Below are positions 55,429 through 64,000 of a stretch of 64,000 bases of DNA, piece after piece. The translations under genes and the position numbers were made by a program. The notes beneath the pieces were generated by a model that saw only the letters and a program-made list of their open reading frames with translations, had not been told where the DNA came from and made no database searches. How positions within the stretch are numbered: position 1 is the stretch's first letter; each line of letters opens with the position of its first letter. Source of the DNA: an uncultured Alphaproteobacteria bacterium (GTDB lineage Bacteria; Pseudomonadota; Alphaproteobacteria; SP197); assembly GCA_943787175.1 (NCBI GenBank), contig CALSLK010000010.1:1-64000 (forward strand). The letters run 5' to 3'.

Positions 55429-56999
55429 CCCGCCGCCTTGAACACACGGCCGAAGTAGTCGCCCAGGGGCGCCATGTCGGCTGGGTGAGACGCCAGCCCG
55501 ACATAACCATCGGGCCGAATGACGAAGATGGCACCCTCTCTGGCACCATAGCGATCATGAAGTGCGTGACCAGGATCGCCCCAGCTGCCGGTGCCGCCAT
55601 CGATCACCATCGCATTGACCAGATCGCCATGGCGGGCTGCGACGGCTTCGGCGCACTGCCGGACCGGTCCGTCGCCAACTCCCCCGGCAAAGGCCAGCAG
55701 AACGTGGTTGGTGCCGCGCATGGTTTCGAAAAGAGTCGTTGTCTTGCCCTGGGGATCGACCAGCGGGCCATCAGGTGCGCGCTCACCTGCCTTGATTTCC
55801 TGATGGCCGTGATGCCAGTGGTCCGCGACCAGCTTGCTGCCACGGTAATTGATGGCATGCTGGGAAAGTTGCAGGCGCAGGCGTTTCTGCACGGTCTCAC
55901 GCGGCCCCAGAAGACCCATCAGGGTATCGCGGGTGACGCGGCCCACAATGCTCTTGATGTTGACCATGCGCAGCATGGTGCCGGTTTCCTTCAGGACCTG
56001 TGCGCCAACAGGGTGGCGTTCACCGTTGTAGCTTTCGAGCAATTCGTCATTGGCTCTGCCGCTTACCGCCAGGCCCAGCTTCCAGCCAAGGTTGTAGACA
56101 TCCTGCATGCCGGTGTTCATGCCCTGGCCACCTGCCGGGCTGTGAACATGGGCAGCGTCGCCTGCGACAAACACCCGGCCTTCGCGATAGCGATCCACCT
56201 GGCGCTCGCTGATGCGAAAGGTCGTCAACCAGACGGGATCGCTCACCGTCACGGGCACGGGGCTGCGTGCATTCATGAAGTCCTGGACCACCTCCAGGGT
56301 GATGTCGGTTACGTCATCTGGGATATCACCCAATATGCGGGCACGACCTCCGGCAATCGGTGCAGCAAACAGCAGCCCATCCTGTGCAAACTCCATGATG
56401 ATGCGGTCGGGGGGCATATCCCAGGCCAAATGCACATCGGCCAGAATCATGTTGTTGGGGAGAGCCTCACCCTCAAACGACAGCTCCAGCGCATGGCGCA
56501 CGGTACTGTGTGCCCCATCGCAGCCGACGAGATAGGCAGCCCGGCAGGTTTCTTCGGCACCGCTGCTGTTTCGAAGCGTTGCCGTGACGCCGTCTGTGTC
56601 CTGTTCGAAGGATAGCAGTTCAACATTGCGTTCCGGATGGCCACCCAGGCTTTCCAGATGCTCGATCAGCAATCTCTCGGTTTCGCCCTGAACCAGGTCG
56701 AGCAACATGGGATAGGGTGAGTCCAACTTGTCGAGATCCAACTCGACCAGCTTGTGTTCGCCCGAAAAGATCAGGGCGCCGCGCATGGCTGCACCACGTT
56801 TGATTGCTTCGTCGACGATGCCCAGGTCCTGAAACAATTCAAGCGAGCGAGCGTGAACGCCGATCGCCTTGGAGAGGTCAGTCGGTCCCTCATTCTTGTC
56901 GATCAGGCGTGCCTTCACACCGCGTCGCGCCAGATCACAGGCCAGAACCAGACCAACAGGTCCGGCGCCGGCAATCAGGACATCACAATCTTGGCTCAT
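55425..56999 (-). CDS. Class A FAD monooxygenase (aromatic hydroxylase type)
   Basis: 524 residues from ATG 56999 with GGAGGGTGATGCC upstream. FAD/NAD(P)H motifs are IAGAGPVGLVLACDLARRG, YLVGCDGAHSTVRHAL, and VFVAGDAAHVHSPAGGQGMN. A C-terminal thioredoxin-like extension (HVLLAFAGG...IFVIRPDGYVGLASHPAD) places it with phenol/3-(3-hydroxyphenyl)propionate hydroxylases. It hydroxylates an aromatic or polyketide-like ring. Cotranscribed with the MFS gene. Confidence 0.9.
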   Translation of the reverse strand: MSQDCDVLIAGAGPVGLVLACDLARRGVKARLIDKNEGPTDLSKAIGVHARSLELFQDLGIVDEAIKRGAAMRGALIFSGEHKLVELDLDKLDSPYPMLLDLVQGETERLLIEHLESLGGHPERNVELLSFEQDTDGVTATLRNSSGAEETCRAAYLVGCDGAHSTVRHALELSFEGEALPNNMILADVHLAWDMPPDRIIMEFAQDGLLFAAPIAGGRARILGDIPDDVTDITLEVVQDFMNARSPVPVTVSDPVWLTTFRISERQVDRYREGRVFVAGDAAHVHSPAGGQGMNTGMQDVYNLGWKLGLAVSGRANDELLESYNGERHPVGAQVLKETGTMLRMVNIKSIVGRVTRDTLMGLLGPRETVQKRLRLQLSQHAINYRGSKLVADHWHHGHQEIKAGERAPDGPLVDPQGKTTTLFETMRGTNHVLLAFAGGVGDGPVRQCAEAVAARHGDLVNAMVIDGGTGSWGDPGHALHDRYGAREGAIFVIRPDGYVGLASHPADMAPLGDYFGRVFKAAG

Positions 57000-57135
57000 G
57001 GCATCACCCTCCAGTATTTCGTCAGCCTCGCCCGTTTTGCAGGATGCAGCAACACGTGACGTGATATCCGCGTCATATCGCGGCATTGCCGATTGGCCTA
57101 CAACAACATCTCTTCGATTCCACCGAGGTTCCCCC

Positions 57136-58032
57136 GTGGACAACATTCCCCGCGGCATTGTCATGGTGCTGCTGTCGATCGTGTTTTTTGTGTCGCTTGA
57201 TGCGACGGCAAAACTGATGACCCAGACCCATCCGCCGTTCCAGATCGCGTGGGGCCGCTATCTGTTTTCGTTTTTCCTGCTGCCGTTGCTCATTCGTCCG
57301 CGCGAGCTCAAGCTGGCGTTCCGCAGTAACCGGCCGGGACTGCAGTTTGCCCGTTCCATCCTTCTGGTATCGACGACCTGCACCTTCTTCTATGCGATTA
57401 AGTACATCCCGCTTGCTGACGCCATTGCCATCGGCTTTGCCTCACCCTTGCTGGCGACCGCACTTGCCATTCCCATCCTGGGCGAGAAGGTCGGGTTGCG
57501 GCGCTGGTCAGCCATCCTGATCGGCTTTGCCGGCGTGCTGATCGTCCTGCGGCCGGGTTTCGAGGATCGTCACTGGGCCTATTTCCTGCCCCTGGCCGTT
57601 GCTGCAATGATGGCGACCTACAATGTGTTGACCCGTCTGGTGAACCGCTATGACAGTGCCCAGACCAGCATCGCGTTCAACAACACAACAGGCATGATCG
57701 TCATGACCCTGGTGATCCTGTTGCTGCCTGGTCAATGGTCCGGACTGACGGTCATCGACTGGGGAACGCTGGTGGCGCTGGGCGCGTTCGGCACGGCAGG
57801 GCATTTCTGCCTGATCCTGGCTTATCGCTACGCGCCGGTTTCCACCCTGGCACCGTTCACCTACACCCATATGGTTCTTGCCGTCATTGTCGGGCTGGTG
57901 GTGTTTGGTGACATGCCCGACCTGCCGACCTTGATCGGCGCAGGCGTTATCGCCGGCTCGGGCATCTATGTCTTCCGGCGCGAAGCCGCTATTGCACGCA
58001 CCGCGCGCGCCACAGCCGGACAGGTCCGCTAG
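57136..58032 (+). CDS. DMT-superfamily (EamA) transporter, copy 3
   Basis: 298 residues from GTG 57136 (CGAGG 8 nt upstream); ATG 57163 is the alternative. Two EamA repeats with ten helices; MVLLSIVFFVSLDATAKLM opens the first. It resembles the RhaT/S-adenosylmethionine-uptake DMT type. Not close to the tandem pair at 39.8-41.7 kb. Convergent with the Sel1 gene. Confidence 0.85.
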   Translation: MDNIPRGIVMVLLSIVFFVSLDATAKLMTQTHPPFQIAWGRYLFSFFLLPLLIRPRELKLAFRSNRPGLQFARSILLVSTTCTFFYAIKYIPLADAIAIGFASPLLATALAIPILGEKVGLRRWSAILIGFAGVLIVLRPGFEDRHWAYFLPLAVAAMMATYNVLTRLVNRYDSAQTSIAFNNTTGMIVMTLVILLLPGQWSGLTVIDWGTLVALGAFGTAGHFCLILAYRYAPVSTLAPFTYTHMVLAVIVGLVVFGDMPDLPTLIGAGVIAGSGIYVFRREAAIARTARATAGQVR

Positions 58033-58051
58033 ATCACACCCGCCGTCACGC

Positions 58052-60160
58052 TCAAGGCTCCATCATGCCGCCCATCATGGCGCTCATGTCGTTGCCGTTC
58101 AGCAGCGTGCGGCCGTCGGGCGTGAGTTCGAGATCATAGATGTGGGTGACAACACCGCCATCCTCGATGCGCTGGCCCATGGCCTGCATCATGGCCAGTC
58201 CCTGGGCGGCGTCCTGGGCATCCATGTCATTGGGCATGGCTTCCAGACGCAGCATGGCGTCCTCCAGCCCCTGAATCTCCAGCCGAACCTGACCAACCGT
58301 CATCATCGGCGAATCTGCTGAAGCCGTAAGCGCTCCGGTCATGGACGCGCTGCTGATGTCGCTTTCGAGTTCAAAGCGATCGAAATGGAGCGTGCTGCCG
58401 ACTTGAGCCATGCGCTGCTGCATTACCAAGCCCATGAACATCAGTGCCATCTCGGCCTGTTCCTCGAAAGCTACGGGATCAGTGATCGCACCTTCGATCA
58501 TCTCCAGCACCATGGTCTCAGCCTCGGCCATGGGAAGTTGAGACATAATCAGGACAACATCGACGGTATGGGGAAGGAAGTCGGCTTCCGCCGATGCCAA
58601 CGGCAAATTGAGCCCGCTATGGCCATAGGCCATCATGATGGCGCCATCATCCTTGTCGGCGTCATCGGCCCCGAGGCCAAGGTTCATGGCATCCATGGTG
58701 AAAACGTCACCGCTGTCAGGATCGTTGACCATCAGGTCGGAAAGGGTCATCGACATATCGAAGCCACCAAGGAGCGGTGCACGTTCGCGTGCGAACGCAA
58801 TCAACTCGGCGCCCATGGTCTGGATCTCTGCCATGGCGGCATTGGAGGGTTCGCCCAGACCGGCCGTACGTTCCTGGATATCCTGGAGCGTCATGTTCAA
58901 GCGGTTGAAGAACACCAGATCAATGAGTCGATAGTCGAAATCCGTGTTCATCAGACCAAGACTGAAGACTTCCTGTCCCTCAACGGTCGCGGAAAGGTCT
59001 GAAATCTCGAGCGAGGCCGGACCCGACCATTTTTCAGGCATGGGCTCATCAAGAGCCAAGTTAAGAAACACATTTGCGATGTCGAGGCGGAACAGGCCTT
59101 CAGAGGGAACATCAGCCCATAGCGCGATATCGGAGAAGGCACCGTCGCCGCTGATCCAAGTGTTGATTTCGGGAACGTAAACACCCGATAGGTTCTGACT
59201 GGCGATCACAGTGCCGCCGATCTCATTGCCGCTGGGATCATAGAACGTGGAGGTGGCCGGGAAACTGGCGGTTACCGAGTAACGCCCTGCATCAAGCGGC
59301 ATCAGGTCCAGGGTTGCATCATCAATGATCCATGTGCCCTCAGTGGAAAGAGCCATCATCTCACGGACCGTCGCAAGGATGTGCCCGTCCTCGTCCTCGG
59401 TGATGTCGAGAACATAGTTGAAGTTGCCGCCTTGCTCGCGCGCACCTGATGCGAAGTTCTCCAGAACCTGTTCGATCTGTGCGCGCAGCTGTGCGGCGGT
59501 ATCGGAATCGTCGTAGGTGGGAGCAGGTGCCGCCTCTGTTTCGGAATATTCGATCTGGCTGTCTTCGGCCCTGCGTTCGGCCAGCACGGCGTCCATGCGC
59601 GCGATGATATCGTCGCTCAGCACGCCTTTGGGAACCTGGCCGGAATCCCAGAGTTCGATCAGTGCGTCAAAGGCCTCCTGATTGCCGGCTTGGGCTGCTT
59701 CACCCAGAAGACCGGCTGCATGGGCGACGTCGGGATAGGTGCCCAGACCCCGGGCATAGAACTCCGCCATCTTGAGTTCAGCTTCCTGGTGCCCCAGATC
59801 GGCTGCGGCGCTGTAGGCATCGAACGCTGCACCAAAATCACGCGGCACACCGACCGAGTTCTCGAACATTTGGCCGACCCTGAAGTAGGCTTCAGCATGC
59901 TCCTGGGCGGCCGCGCGGCGATACCAGCGGATGGCATTGGAAAAGTTCTGTGGTTTGCCCTCACCGTTCTCGTACATCTGGCCGATGTAGAACATGGCAT
60001 CGCCATTGCCTTGGGCTACCAGGCCCGAAAAGGCTTCGAATGCAGCGTCATGGTCGCCTGACTGATAGAGCGCAATCGCGTCATCGATTTCCTCGGCCAT
60101 GGCAGCAGGCGCCAGCATGAAGAGAGTAAGGGCAAAGACCAGGCGGGACAGGCGGCACAT
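58052..60160 (-). CDS. Periplasmic Sel1-repeat protein with long unknown C-terminal domain
   Basis: 702 residues. The signal peptide is LVFALTLFMLAPAAMA. Residues about 25-180 hold Sel1/TPR units (AMFYIGQMYENGEGKPQNFSNAI, AYFRVGQMFENSVGVPRDFG, AELKMAEFYARGLGTYPDVA). A Glu/Ala-rich linker follows, then about 480 residues rich in beta-strand and Met/Asp (TGALTASADSPMMTVGQ, LEIQGLEDAML), somewhat like DUF945/YdgA proteins. Sel1 proteins often scaffold envelope complexes. The function of the C-terminal part is unknown. Confidence 0.8.
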   Translation of the reverse strand: MCRLSRLVFALTLFMLAPAAMAEEIDDAIALYQSGDHDAAFEAFSGLVAQGNGDAMFYIGQMYENGEGKPQNFSNAIRWYRRAAAQEHAEAYFRVGQMFENSVGVPRDFGAAFDAYSAAADLGHQEAELKMAEFYARGLGTYPDVAHAAGLLGEAAQAGNQEAFDALIELWDSGQVPKGVLSDDIIARMDAVLAERRAEDSQIEYSETEAAPAPTYDDSDTAAQLRAQIEQVLENFASGAREQGGNFNYVLDITEDEDGHILATVREMMALSTEGTWIIDDATLDLMPLDAGRYSVTASFPATSTFYDPSGNEIGGTVIASQNLSGVYVPEINTWISGDGAFSDIALWADVPSEGLFRLDIANVFLNLALDEPMPEKWSGPASLEISDLSATVEGQEVFSLGLMNTDFDYRLIDLVFFNRLNMTLQDIQERTAGLGEPSNAAMAEIQTMGAELIAFARERAPLLGGFDMSMTLSDLMVNDPDSGDVFTMDAMNLGLGADDADKDDGAIMMAYGHSGLNLPLASAEADFLPHTVDVVLIMSQLPMAEAETMVLEMIEGAITDPVAFEEQAEMALMFMGLVMQQRMAQVGSTLHFDRFELESDISSASMTGALTASADSPMMTVGQVRLEIQGLEDAMLRLEAMPNDMDAQDAAQGLAMMQAMGQRIEDGGVVTHIYDLELTPDGRTLLNGNDMSAMMGGMMEP

Positions 60161-60322
60161 GGTGCGCTCCAGAAAAGATGTTCGTTATGCGTGAAACGGT
60201 AGCCGCAATCCGGCCCGATTCAGCAAGGCAACTCTATCGTGCCTCAGCGGGCTTGTAAGCAGGGGATCATGAGAGTGTGACGGCTGCTACGATTCGAGAT
60301 GCAAAACGTGGTGCGGCGACAA

Positions 60323-60344
60323 CCCAGTGACTGGTGTCACTGGG
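60323..60344. repeat. Perfect 9-bp hairpin in the 60.2-60.7 kb gap
   Basis: CCCAGTGAC-tggt-GTCACTGGG. It is the first of a series of stems in the gap between the Sel1 gene start and the glycosyltransferase end. Confidence 0.55.
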
Positions 60345-60431
60345 CAGGGCGCCGATCAGCCCTACATTTTCGGCAAGGCCCGCATGTTGGTTTGTTGTCA
60401 CGTCACAGCCGCCAGCAAATCGCGGGTTTCC

Positions 60432-60611
60432 GCTTCCGCTTGGAAGCAGCAATCCCCGTGTCGGGTGTCAGAGTGCAAGTCCCCCCAGAGCGCAAGCTCT
60501 TCTTGTTCCCTGATGCCTGCACGGGGATTGTTCTTTCCGAAACGCCATAACGGCCCCGACTCTCCGGAAAGAAACCCGTGACCCGATCTGTGCGATCAAT
60601 GGGCCACGGGT
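60432..60611. ncRNA. Candidate structured RNA or DNA element, four consecutive stem-loops
   Basis: Within the gene-free gap 60161-60711 four stems follow almost without spacing. They are GCTTCC-gctt-GGAAGC (60432-60447); AATCCCCGTG/CACGGGGATT (60451-60460, 60520-60529) enclosing GGTGTCAG/CTGATGCC and an AGAGC-GCAA-GCTCT hairpin with a GNRA loop; TTCTTTCCG/CGGAAAGAA (60531-60539, 60565-60573); and ACCCGTG/CACGGGT (60574-60580, 60605-60611). Read on the minus strand it would be the 5' leader of the Sel1 gene. I do not match it to tmRNA, RNase P, SRP RNA or a known riboswitch. Strand and transcription are unknown. Confidence 0.4.
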
Positions 60612-60711
60612 AACGTGTGTGTTTGGTCCGATATAGTCGTGAAATGATGAACCTACAGGCCTTTGTGCGCCGTGAACAGCTTCACACAACCCATGGGTTC
60701 AGGGAGGGGCT

Positions 60712-62010
60712 TCAGGACGCGGTTTGCTTTAGCAGGTTGTCGAGCGCCTCTGCACCCTTGCGACGTCCGTCCTGGGCCTGCATGTGCGCACCAAGTTTGT
60801 CCAGGCGTGCCTGCATCTCCTTGTCGGTCAGCATGCGTTCCACAGCCTTGGCAATGTCGTCTTCTTCCCAGGTGTAGCGCTCCATCGCGATGCCGTAACC
60901 GCGCTCGTCGATATGCGTGGCGTTGTCGTGGCCATCCCAGCAATAGGGCATGATCAGCGCGGGCTTGCCGAAATAGAGACACTCATTGAAGCTGTTGTTG
61001 CCGCCATGGTGAATGACCGCATCGACCTGCTTGATCACGCTGGGCTGGGGATACCAGCTTTCCAGATGGCAGTTGTCGGGGATCGTCTCATAGGCATCAC
61101 CGTAATCGCCGACATTGACCAGCACGCGATAGGGAAGCTTGCCCAGCGTGTCCATCAGGCGGGCCATCAGATCGGTGTCGCCCGAGCCCAGGCTGCCGAA
61201 GCTGACGTAAAGCAGGGGCGCATCGTCATGGGCGGCAAAGTGGGGCACCTCATAGGGTTTGTCTTCGCGGATGCAGCCTTCCAGATAGACGAACTTTTCC
61301 GGGTCCAGCGGATTGCGCCGGTTGAAAGCAAGCGGCTTTGGATAATGCAGAAGGTTGAGCCAGGGCGAAGCCTCGAAGAATTCGCCGACCGGATAGGCAT
61401 CCTCGCCGCATTCAGCCAGGAACTCGTTGAACTTGGCGTGAATCGGGCCGATCTCGCGCTCGAACTTCTCACGATAGGCTGCGAAACACGCATGGTCGTC
61501 TTCGCGGCAGCCTGAGAGATGTGGCGGAATGTCGGGGTCTTCGATCTCGTTTTCGCTGCACGAGATGATGCGCACCCACGGCACGCCGTACTGCTTGGTC
61601 GCAGGGAACATGATGACGTTGTCGACGCAGATCAGGTCGGGCTTGATCTCGTCCAGGGCAGCCGGAAGGTCCTTCTCGGCCCAGTAGGCCGTATCGACGA
61701 TCGCTTCCCAGCAGGCCTTGATATAGGTCGAGACCTGATCGATCGGCGGCGTACGGAAGTTGGGGATCTGGCCGTTGATGAAATCGACCCAATAGTTGGC
61801 CATGGCTTCGGGTTCCATGGGTTCGGACATGGCGATAAGCCGTTCCTCGAACCCATAGCCAGCGAACACACCTTCAAAACCGGCATCGGCCACGAACACG
61901 CAGCGGTGGCCCATGTCGCGGCAGATCTGGGCGATGCCCACGGAATTGAGTGCCGGGCCGAAAGCGGCCTCGGGAAAGAATACGATTGTCTTGGCGTCAG
62001 CCATGGTCAA
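60712..62010 (-). CDS. UGT/MGT-like glycosyltransferase (GT1)
   Basis: 432 residues. The C-terminal nucleotide-sugar site is VDAVIHHGGNNSFNECLYFGKPALIMPYCWDGHDNA, seen here in pieces, with the HHGGNNS pattern of GT1 enzymes. LLYVSFGSLGSGDT is the inter-domain motif, and N-terminal VFFPEAAFGPALNSVGIAQ the acceptor-domain opening. It glycosylates a small hydrophobic acceptor, such as a lipid, sterol or natural product. No biosynthetic cluster is adjacent. Confidence 0.87.
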   Translation of the reverse strand: MTMADAKTIVFFPEAAFGPALNSVGIAQICRDMGHRCVFVADAGFEGVFAGYGFEERLIAMSEPMEPEAMANYWVDFINGQIPNFRTPPIDQVSTYIKACWEAIVDTAYWAEKDLPAALDEIKPDLICVDNVIMFPATKQYGVPWVRIISCSENEIEDPDIPPHLSGCREDDHACFAAYREKFEREIGPIHAKFNEFLAECGEDAYPVGEFFEASPWLNLLHYPKPLAFNRRNPLDPEKFVYLEGCIREDKPYEVPHFAAHDDAPLLYVSFGSLGSGDTDLMARLMDTLGKLPYRVLVNVGDYGDAYETIPDNCHLESWYPQPSVIKQVDAVIHHGGNNSFNECLYFGKPALIMPYCWDGHDNATHIDERGYGIAMERYTWEEDDIAKAVERMLTDKEMQARLDKLGAHMQAQDGRRKGAEALDNLLKQTAS

Positions 62011-62059
62011 AGCCCCGTCTTGTCATGGTTGGTACTGTTTAGTCGTTAAAACGTTCCTA

Positions 62060-63124
62060 TCACAGCGGCACAGCCTGCGCTGCCTCCGCGTCCCAGGTAC
62101 ACCACACCCGGCGACCCTCAGACAAATCGTCGGCATCCAGCCTGCCGCTGTCAACGCGGATAACCAGGTTTTCGTGCAGGCCGGCTATCCTGATCTGTGC
62201 GGCCAACCCGGCCGGTGAATAGGCCAGGCGCTCGACATGGCCTTCCAGATGTTCTGTTGGGCCTGGCGGCTGGGTCAGGTGAATCTCCAAATGGTCGGGC
62301 CGCAAGGCCAGGGCCCATTGGGCACCGGCCTCGGCGACTTCCGCAAACGCTTTGGATGACGGCTGGCCCGGGTAGGCGCGCAGAATGTCGCCGGGCACCA
62401 GGTTGACCGGGCCGGTCAGGCGGGCCGTCAGTGCCGATCCCGGCGCACGATAAAGTGCATCAGGCCGGTCCAGGTCGATCAGCTGCCCCTCGTGCAGGAC
62501 CGCCAGTTTGTCGGCCATGCCCATGGCCAGAGTGGAGTCGGTTGTCGCCATCATCATCGTCATTCCCACCTGTTGCTGCAGACTGCGCAGGTCACCAAGA
62601 ACACGACCCGCATTGATCGGGTCGAGCTGGCTGAGCGCTTCGTCCAGGAGCAGCACCAGCGGCTGCACGGCCAGTGCACGGGCAAGTGCTGCCTGCTGGC
62701 GTTCCGCTGAATTGAGGGCATGGGGGTAGACTTTTTCCAGCCCCTGCAGGCCCACGATTTCCAGCGACATGGCGACCCTGTGGTCCTGCTCGGGACGCGC
62801 CAGTTTCCGTGACTTCAGGCCATAGGCGACGTTTTTGGCAACGGTCATGTGCGGGAACAGGGCATCCTGCTGGGTCAACAGGGTGAAGGGGCGCTTGTGG
62901 GCCGACAGTTCGCCCAGGTCGTGGCCGTTGAAGACGATATGGCCACTTTCAAGGACGCCGAACCCTGCGATCAGACGCAACAGGCTGCTTTTGCCCGCAC
63001 GTGCCGAACCCAGCAGCACCAGGGTCTGGCCCGAATCGATGCGCAGATCGATGCCGGCCACCGGTGCCGCGGGGCTGTCCTGGCCCGTGACCCGCTGGAG
63101 TTCGAGGTTGTTTGCCGATGCCAT
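62060..63124 (-). CDS. ABC transporter ATPase with degenerate signature motif
   Basis: 354 residues from ATG 63124 (MASANNLELQRVTG); 63184 is an upstream alternative. Walker A GSARAGKSSLL is intact, and Walker B VLLLDEALSQLDP is intact, but the signature reads LNSAERQQAALARAL instead of LSGGQ. A C-terminal TOBE-like domain (GPVNLVPGDILRAYPG and on) matches the PotA/FbpC/thiamine-importer group. No permease or binding protein is next to it. It may be inefficient or specialised. Divergent from meaB. Confidence 0.8.
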   Translation of the reverse strand: MASANNLELQRVTGQDSPAAPVAGIDLRIDSGQTLVLLGSARAGKSSLLRLIAGFGVLESGHIVFNGHDLGELSAHKRPFTLLTQQDALFPHMTVAKNVAYGLKSRKLARPEQDHRVAMSLEIVGLQGLEKVYPHALNSAERQQAALARALAVQPLVLLLDEALSQLDPINAGRVLGDLRSLQQQVGMTMMMATTDSTLAMGMADKLAVLHEGQLIDLDRPDALYRAPGSALTARLTGPVNLVPGDILRAYPGQPSSKAFAEVAEAGAQWALALRPDHLEIHLTQPPGPTEHLEGHVERLAYSPAGLAAQIRIAGLHENLVIRVDSGRLDADDLSEGRRVWCTWDAEAAQAVPL

Positions 63125-63185
63125 GGCGGGATCGTGCGCATTTCGGCTGGCGTGTTCAAGCATGGGGCGTATTCTTCGCGTCATC

Positions 63186-64000
63186 ATGACAAATCTTTCG
63201 CCCAAGACATCAGCCGATTGGACGCATGCCCTGCAGCAAGGGGAACGTGCTGCCCTGGCGCGCGCCATCACGCTGGTCGAGAACGACGCGCCGGAAGCGC
63301 GCGAGGTTCTGCGCGCTGCTCGCTCTCTGACCGGCCATGCGCTGGTCGTGGGTATTACCGGCGCGCCTGGTGCGGGGAAGTCGACCCTGGTTGGTGCCTA
63401 TGTTTCGGAACTGCGGCGTCGTCACCTTAGTGTCGGGGTGCTGGCCGTAGACCCATCCAGTCCGCTCACCGGCGGGGCGCTTCTGGGTGACCGCATCCGC
63501 ATGCTGACCCATGCCGGTGATCCCGGGGTGTTCGTGCGCAGCCTGGCCTCACGCGGGCATCTGGGTGGCCTGGCGCGGTCCACCGGTGCTGTGGTCGATG
63601 TCATGGATGCAGCCGGACGGGACGTTGTGGTTGTTGAAACCGTCGGTGTCGGGCAGTCCGAAATTGAGGTGACCGATCTGGCCGATATCCGCGTGGTCGT
63701 CTGGGCGCCGGGTGCCGGTGATGACGTGCAGGCCGCCAAGGCAGGGATCCTCGAGATTGCCGATATTCTGGTCGTCAACAAGGCCGACTTGCCACCGGCC
63801 GCAGCGACCGAAGCAGCCCTGCGCAGCGCGGCCTCCTATGGTGCGGGCAGGACTCCGGTTGTCATGCGCACGATTGCGACCAATGGCAGCGGCGTGCCCG
63901 AACTGGCCGATCAGGTTGCGGAACGGGGACAGCAGATGTCTGGTTCCAGGGTCGCTGGTGCCGCCCGGCGACTGCAGCGCCAGCTTGTCGATGCCGCGGC
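63186..64000 (+). CDS. meaB: MeaB/ArgK-type GTPase (partial, runs off the window)
   Basis: 271 codons are present without a stop, from ATG 63186 (MTNLSPKTSADW). P-loop GITGAPGAGKSTLVGAY; AVDPSSPLTGGALLGDRIRM is the MeaB switch region; VVETVGVGQSE the G3 block; VVNKADLPP the NKxD motif. MeaB protects and reloads adenosylcobalamin in methylmalonyl-CoA mutase, which may be encoded just to the right. Full MeaB is about 320-330 residues. Confidence 0.93.
   Translation, partial: MTNLSPKTSADWTHALQQGERAALARAITLVENDAPEAREVLRAARSLTGHALVVGITGAPGAGKSTLVGAYVSELRRRHLSVGVLAVDPSSPLTGGALLGDRIRMLTHAGDPGVFVRSLASRGHLGGLARSTGAVVDVMDAAGRDVVVVETVGVGQSEIEVTDLADIRVVVWAPGAGDDVQAAKAGILEIADILVVNKADLPPAAATEAALRSAASYGAGRTPVVMRTIATNGSGVPELADQVAERGQQMSGSRVAGAARRLQRQLVDAA

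Noticed and set aside
60451-60529. SRP RNA, RNase P RNA or tmRNA
   Set aside because: The conserved GGAAGGAAGCAGCC loop, GAGGAAAGUCC core and UUCGAC tRNA-like parts are all absent on both strands.
60299-60581. Short plus-strand ORFs in the 60.3-60.6 kb gap
   Set aside because: No ribosome-binding site or motif, and the sequence is dominated by stem-loops, so coding is unlikely.

Overview
The window reads as a high-GC alphaproteobacterial chromosome segment, most likely from a Rhodospirillales-like, heterotrophic, probably aquatic lineage. The basis is the gene content: an aapJQMP general amino-acid ABC transporter, a suf operon headed by an Rrf2 regulator, BetI beside a betaine-type ABC importer, a BKACE enzyme, DMT exporters, and 4-nt overlapping operons. 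No rRNA, tRNA, phage genes or CRISPR array were seen. There is one complete insertion sequence.

Layout. 0-2.3 kb (minus) holds the start of a multicopper oxidase, a Met/His-rich cupredoxin, a small secreted Cys/His protein and an SMP-30/gluconolactonase-like gene. All but the small one are broken by single-base frameshifts. 2.4-5.0 kb (plus) is an operon of class IV aminotransferase, sulfotransferase-like protein and PhyH-type dioxygenase; its last codons run into a palindromic repeat. 5.1-8.8 kb (minus) is a catabolic operon of Rieske oxygenase, BKACE enzyme and two tandem metallo-beta-lactamase-fold hydrolases. 8.9-16.1 kb (plus) is a chemotaxis operon (MCP, CheR, a multi-CheW protein, CheB, a lone receiver, CheA). 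CheA is cut in its CheW-like domain by an IS3-family element (16.1-17.6 kb), and the missing part does not resume on the other side.

17.9-21.7 kb carries a betaine-type importer (ATPase plus a double-length permease) and betI, with a TTGACC-4-GGTCAA palindrome upstream. A DAO-family amine oxidase and gamma-glutamyltransferase follow, divergently arranged. 24.6-27.5 kb has a cluster of three palindromes, a nitroreductase and a lytic transglycosylase. 27.5-34.2 kb is the suf operon (regulator-sufB-C-D-S-U-T-A) with a 29-bp near-perfect palindrome at its promoter. 34.2-43.6 kb is mixed housekeeping and transport: hydantoinase A, GNAT, creatinase-like M24 hydrolase, recX with a frameshift, enoyl-CoA hydratase, two tandem DMT transporters and an ABC-F ATPase.

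43.6-47.6 kb is an oligopeptide ABC importer with a DJ-1/PfpI gene. Then come a beta-carbonic anhydrase, two small secreted unknowns, aapJQMP (49.8-53.9 kb), an MFS-flavin hydroxylase pair, a third DMT transporter, a periplasmic Sel1-repeat protein, a 551-bp gap rich in stem-loops, a UGT-like glycosyltransferase, an ABC ATPase with a degenerate signature, and the start of a MeaB GTPase that runs off the window.

Taken together the genes suggest a scavenger of amino acids, peptides, betaines and amines: importers (aap, opp, ProVW-type) next to oxidative and cleavage enzymes (Rieske, BKACE, DAO oxidase, GGT). Substrates are inferred from family and neighbourhood, not shown by the sequence. Several frameshifts, two of them clearly in homopolymers, suggest that sequence quality falls towards the left end.
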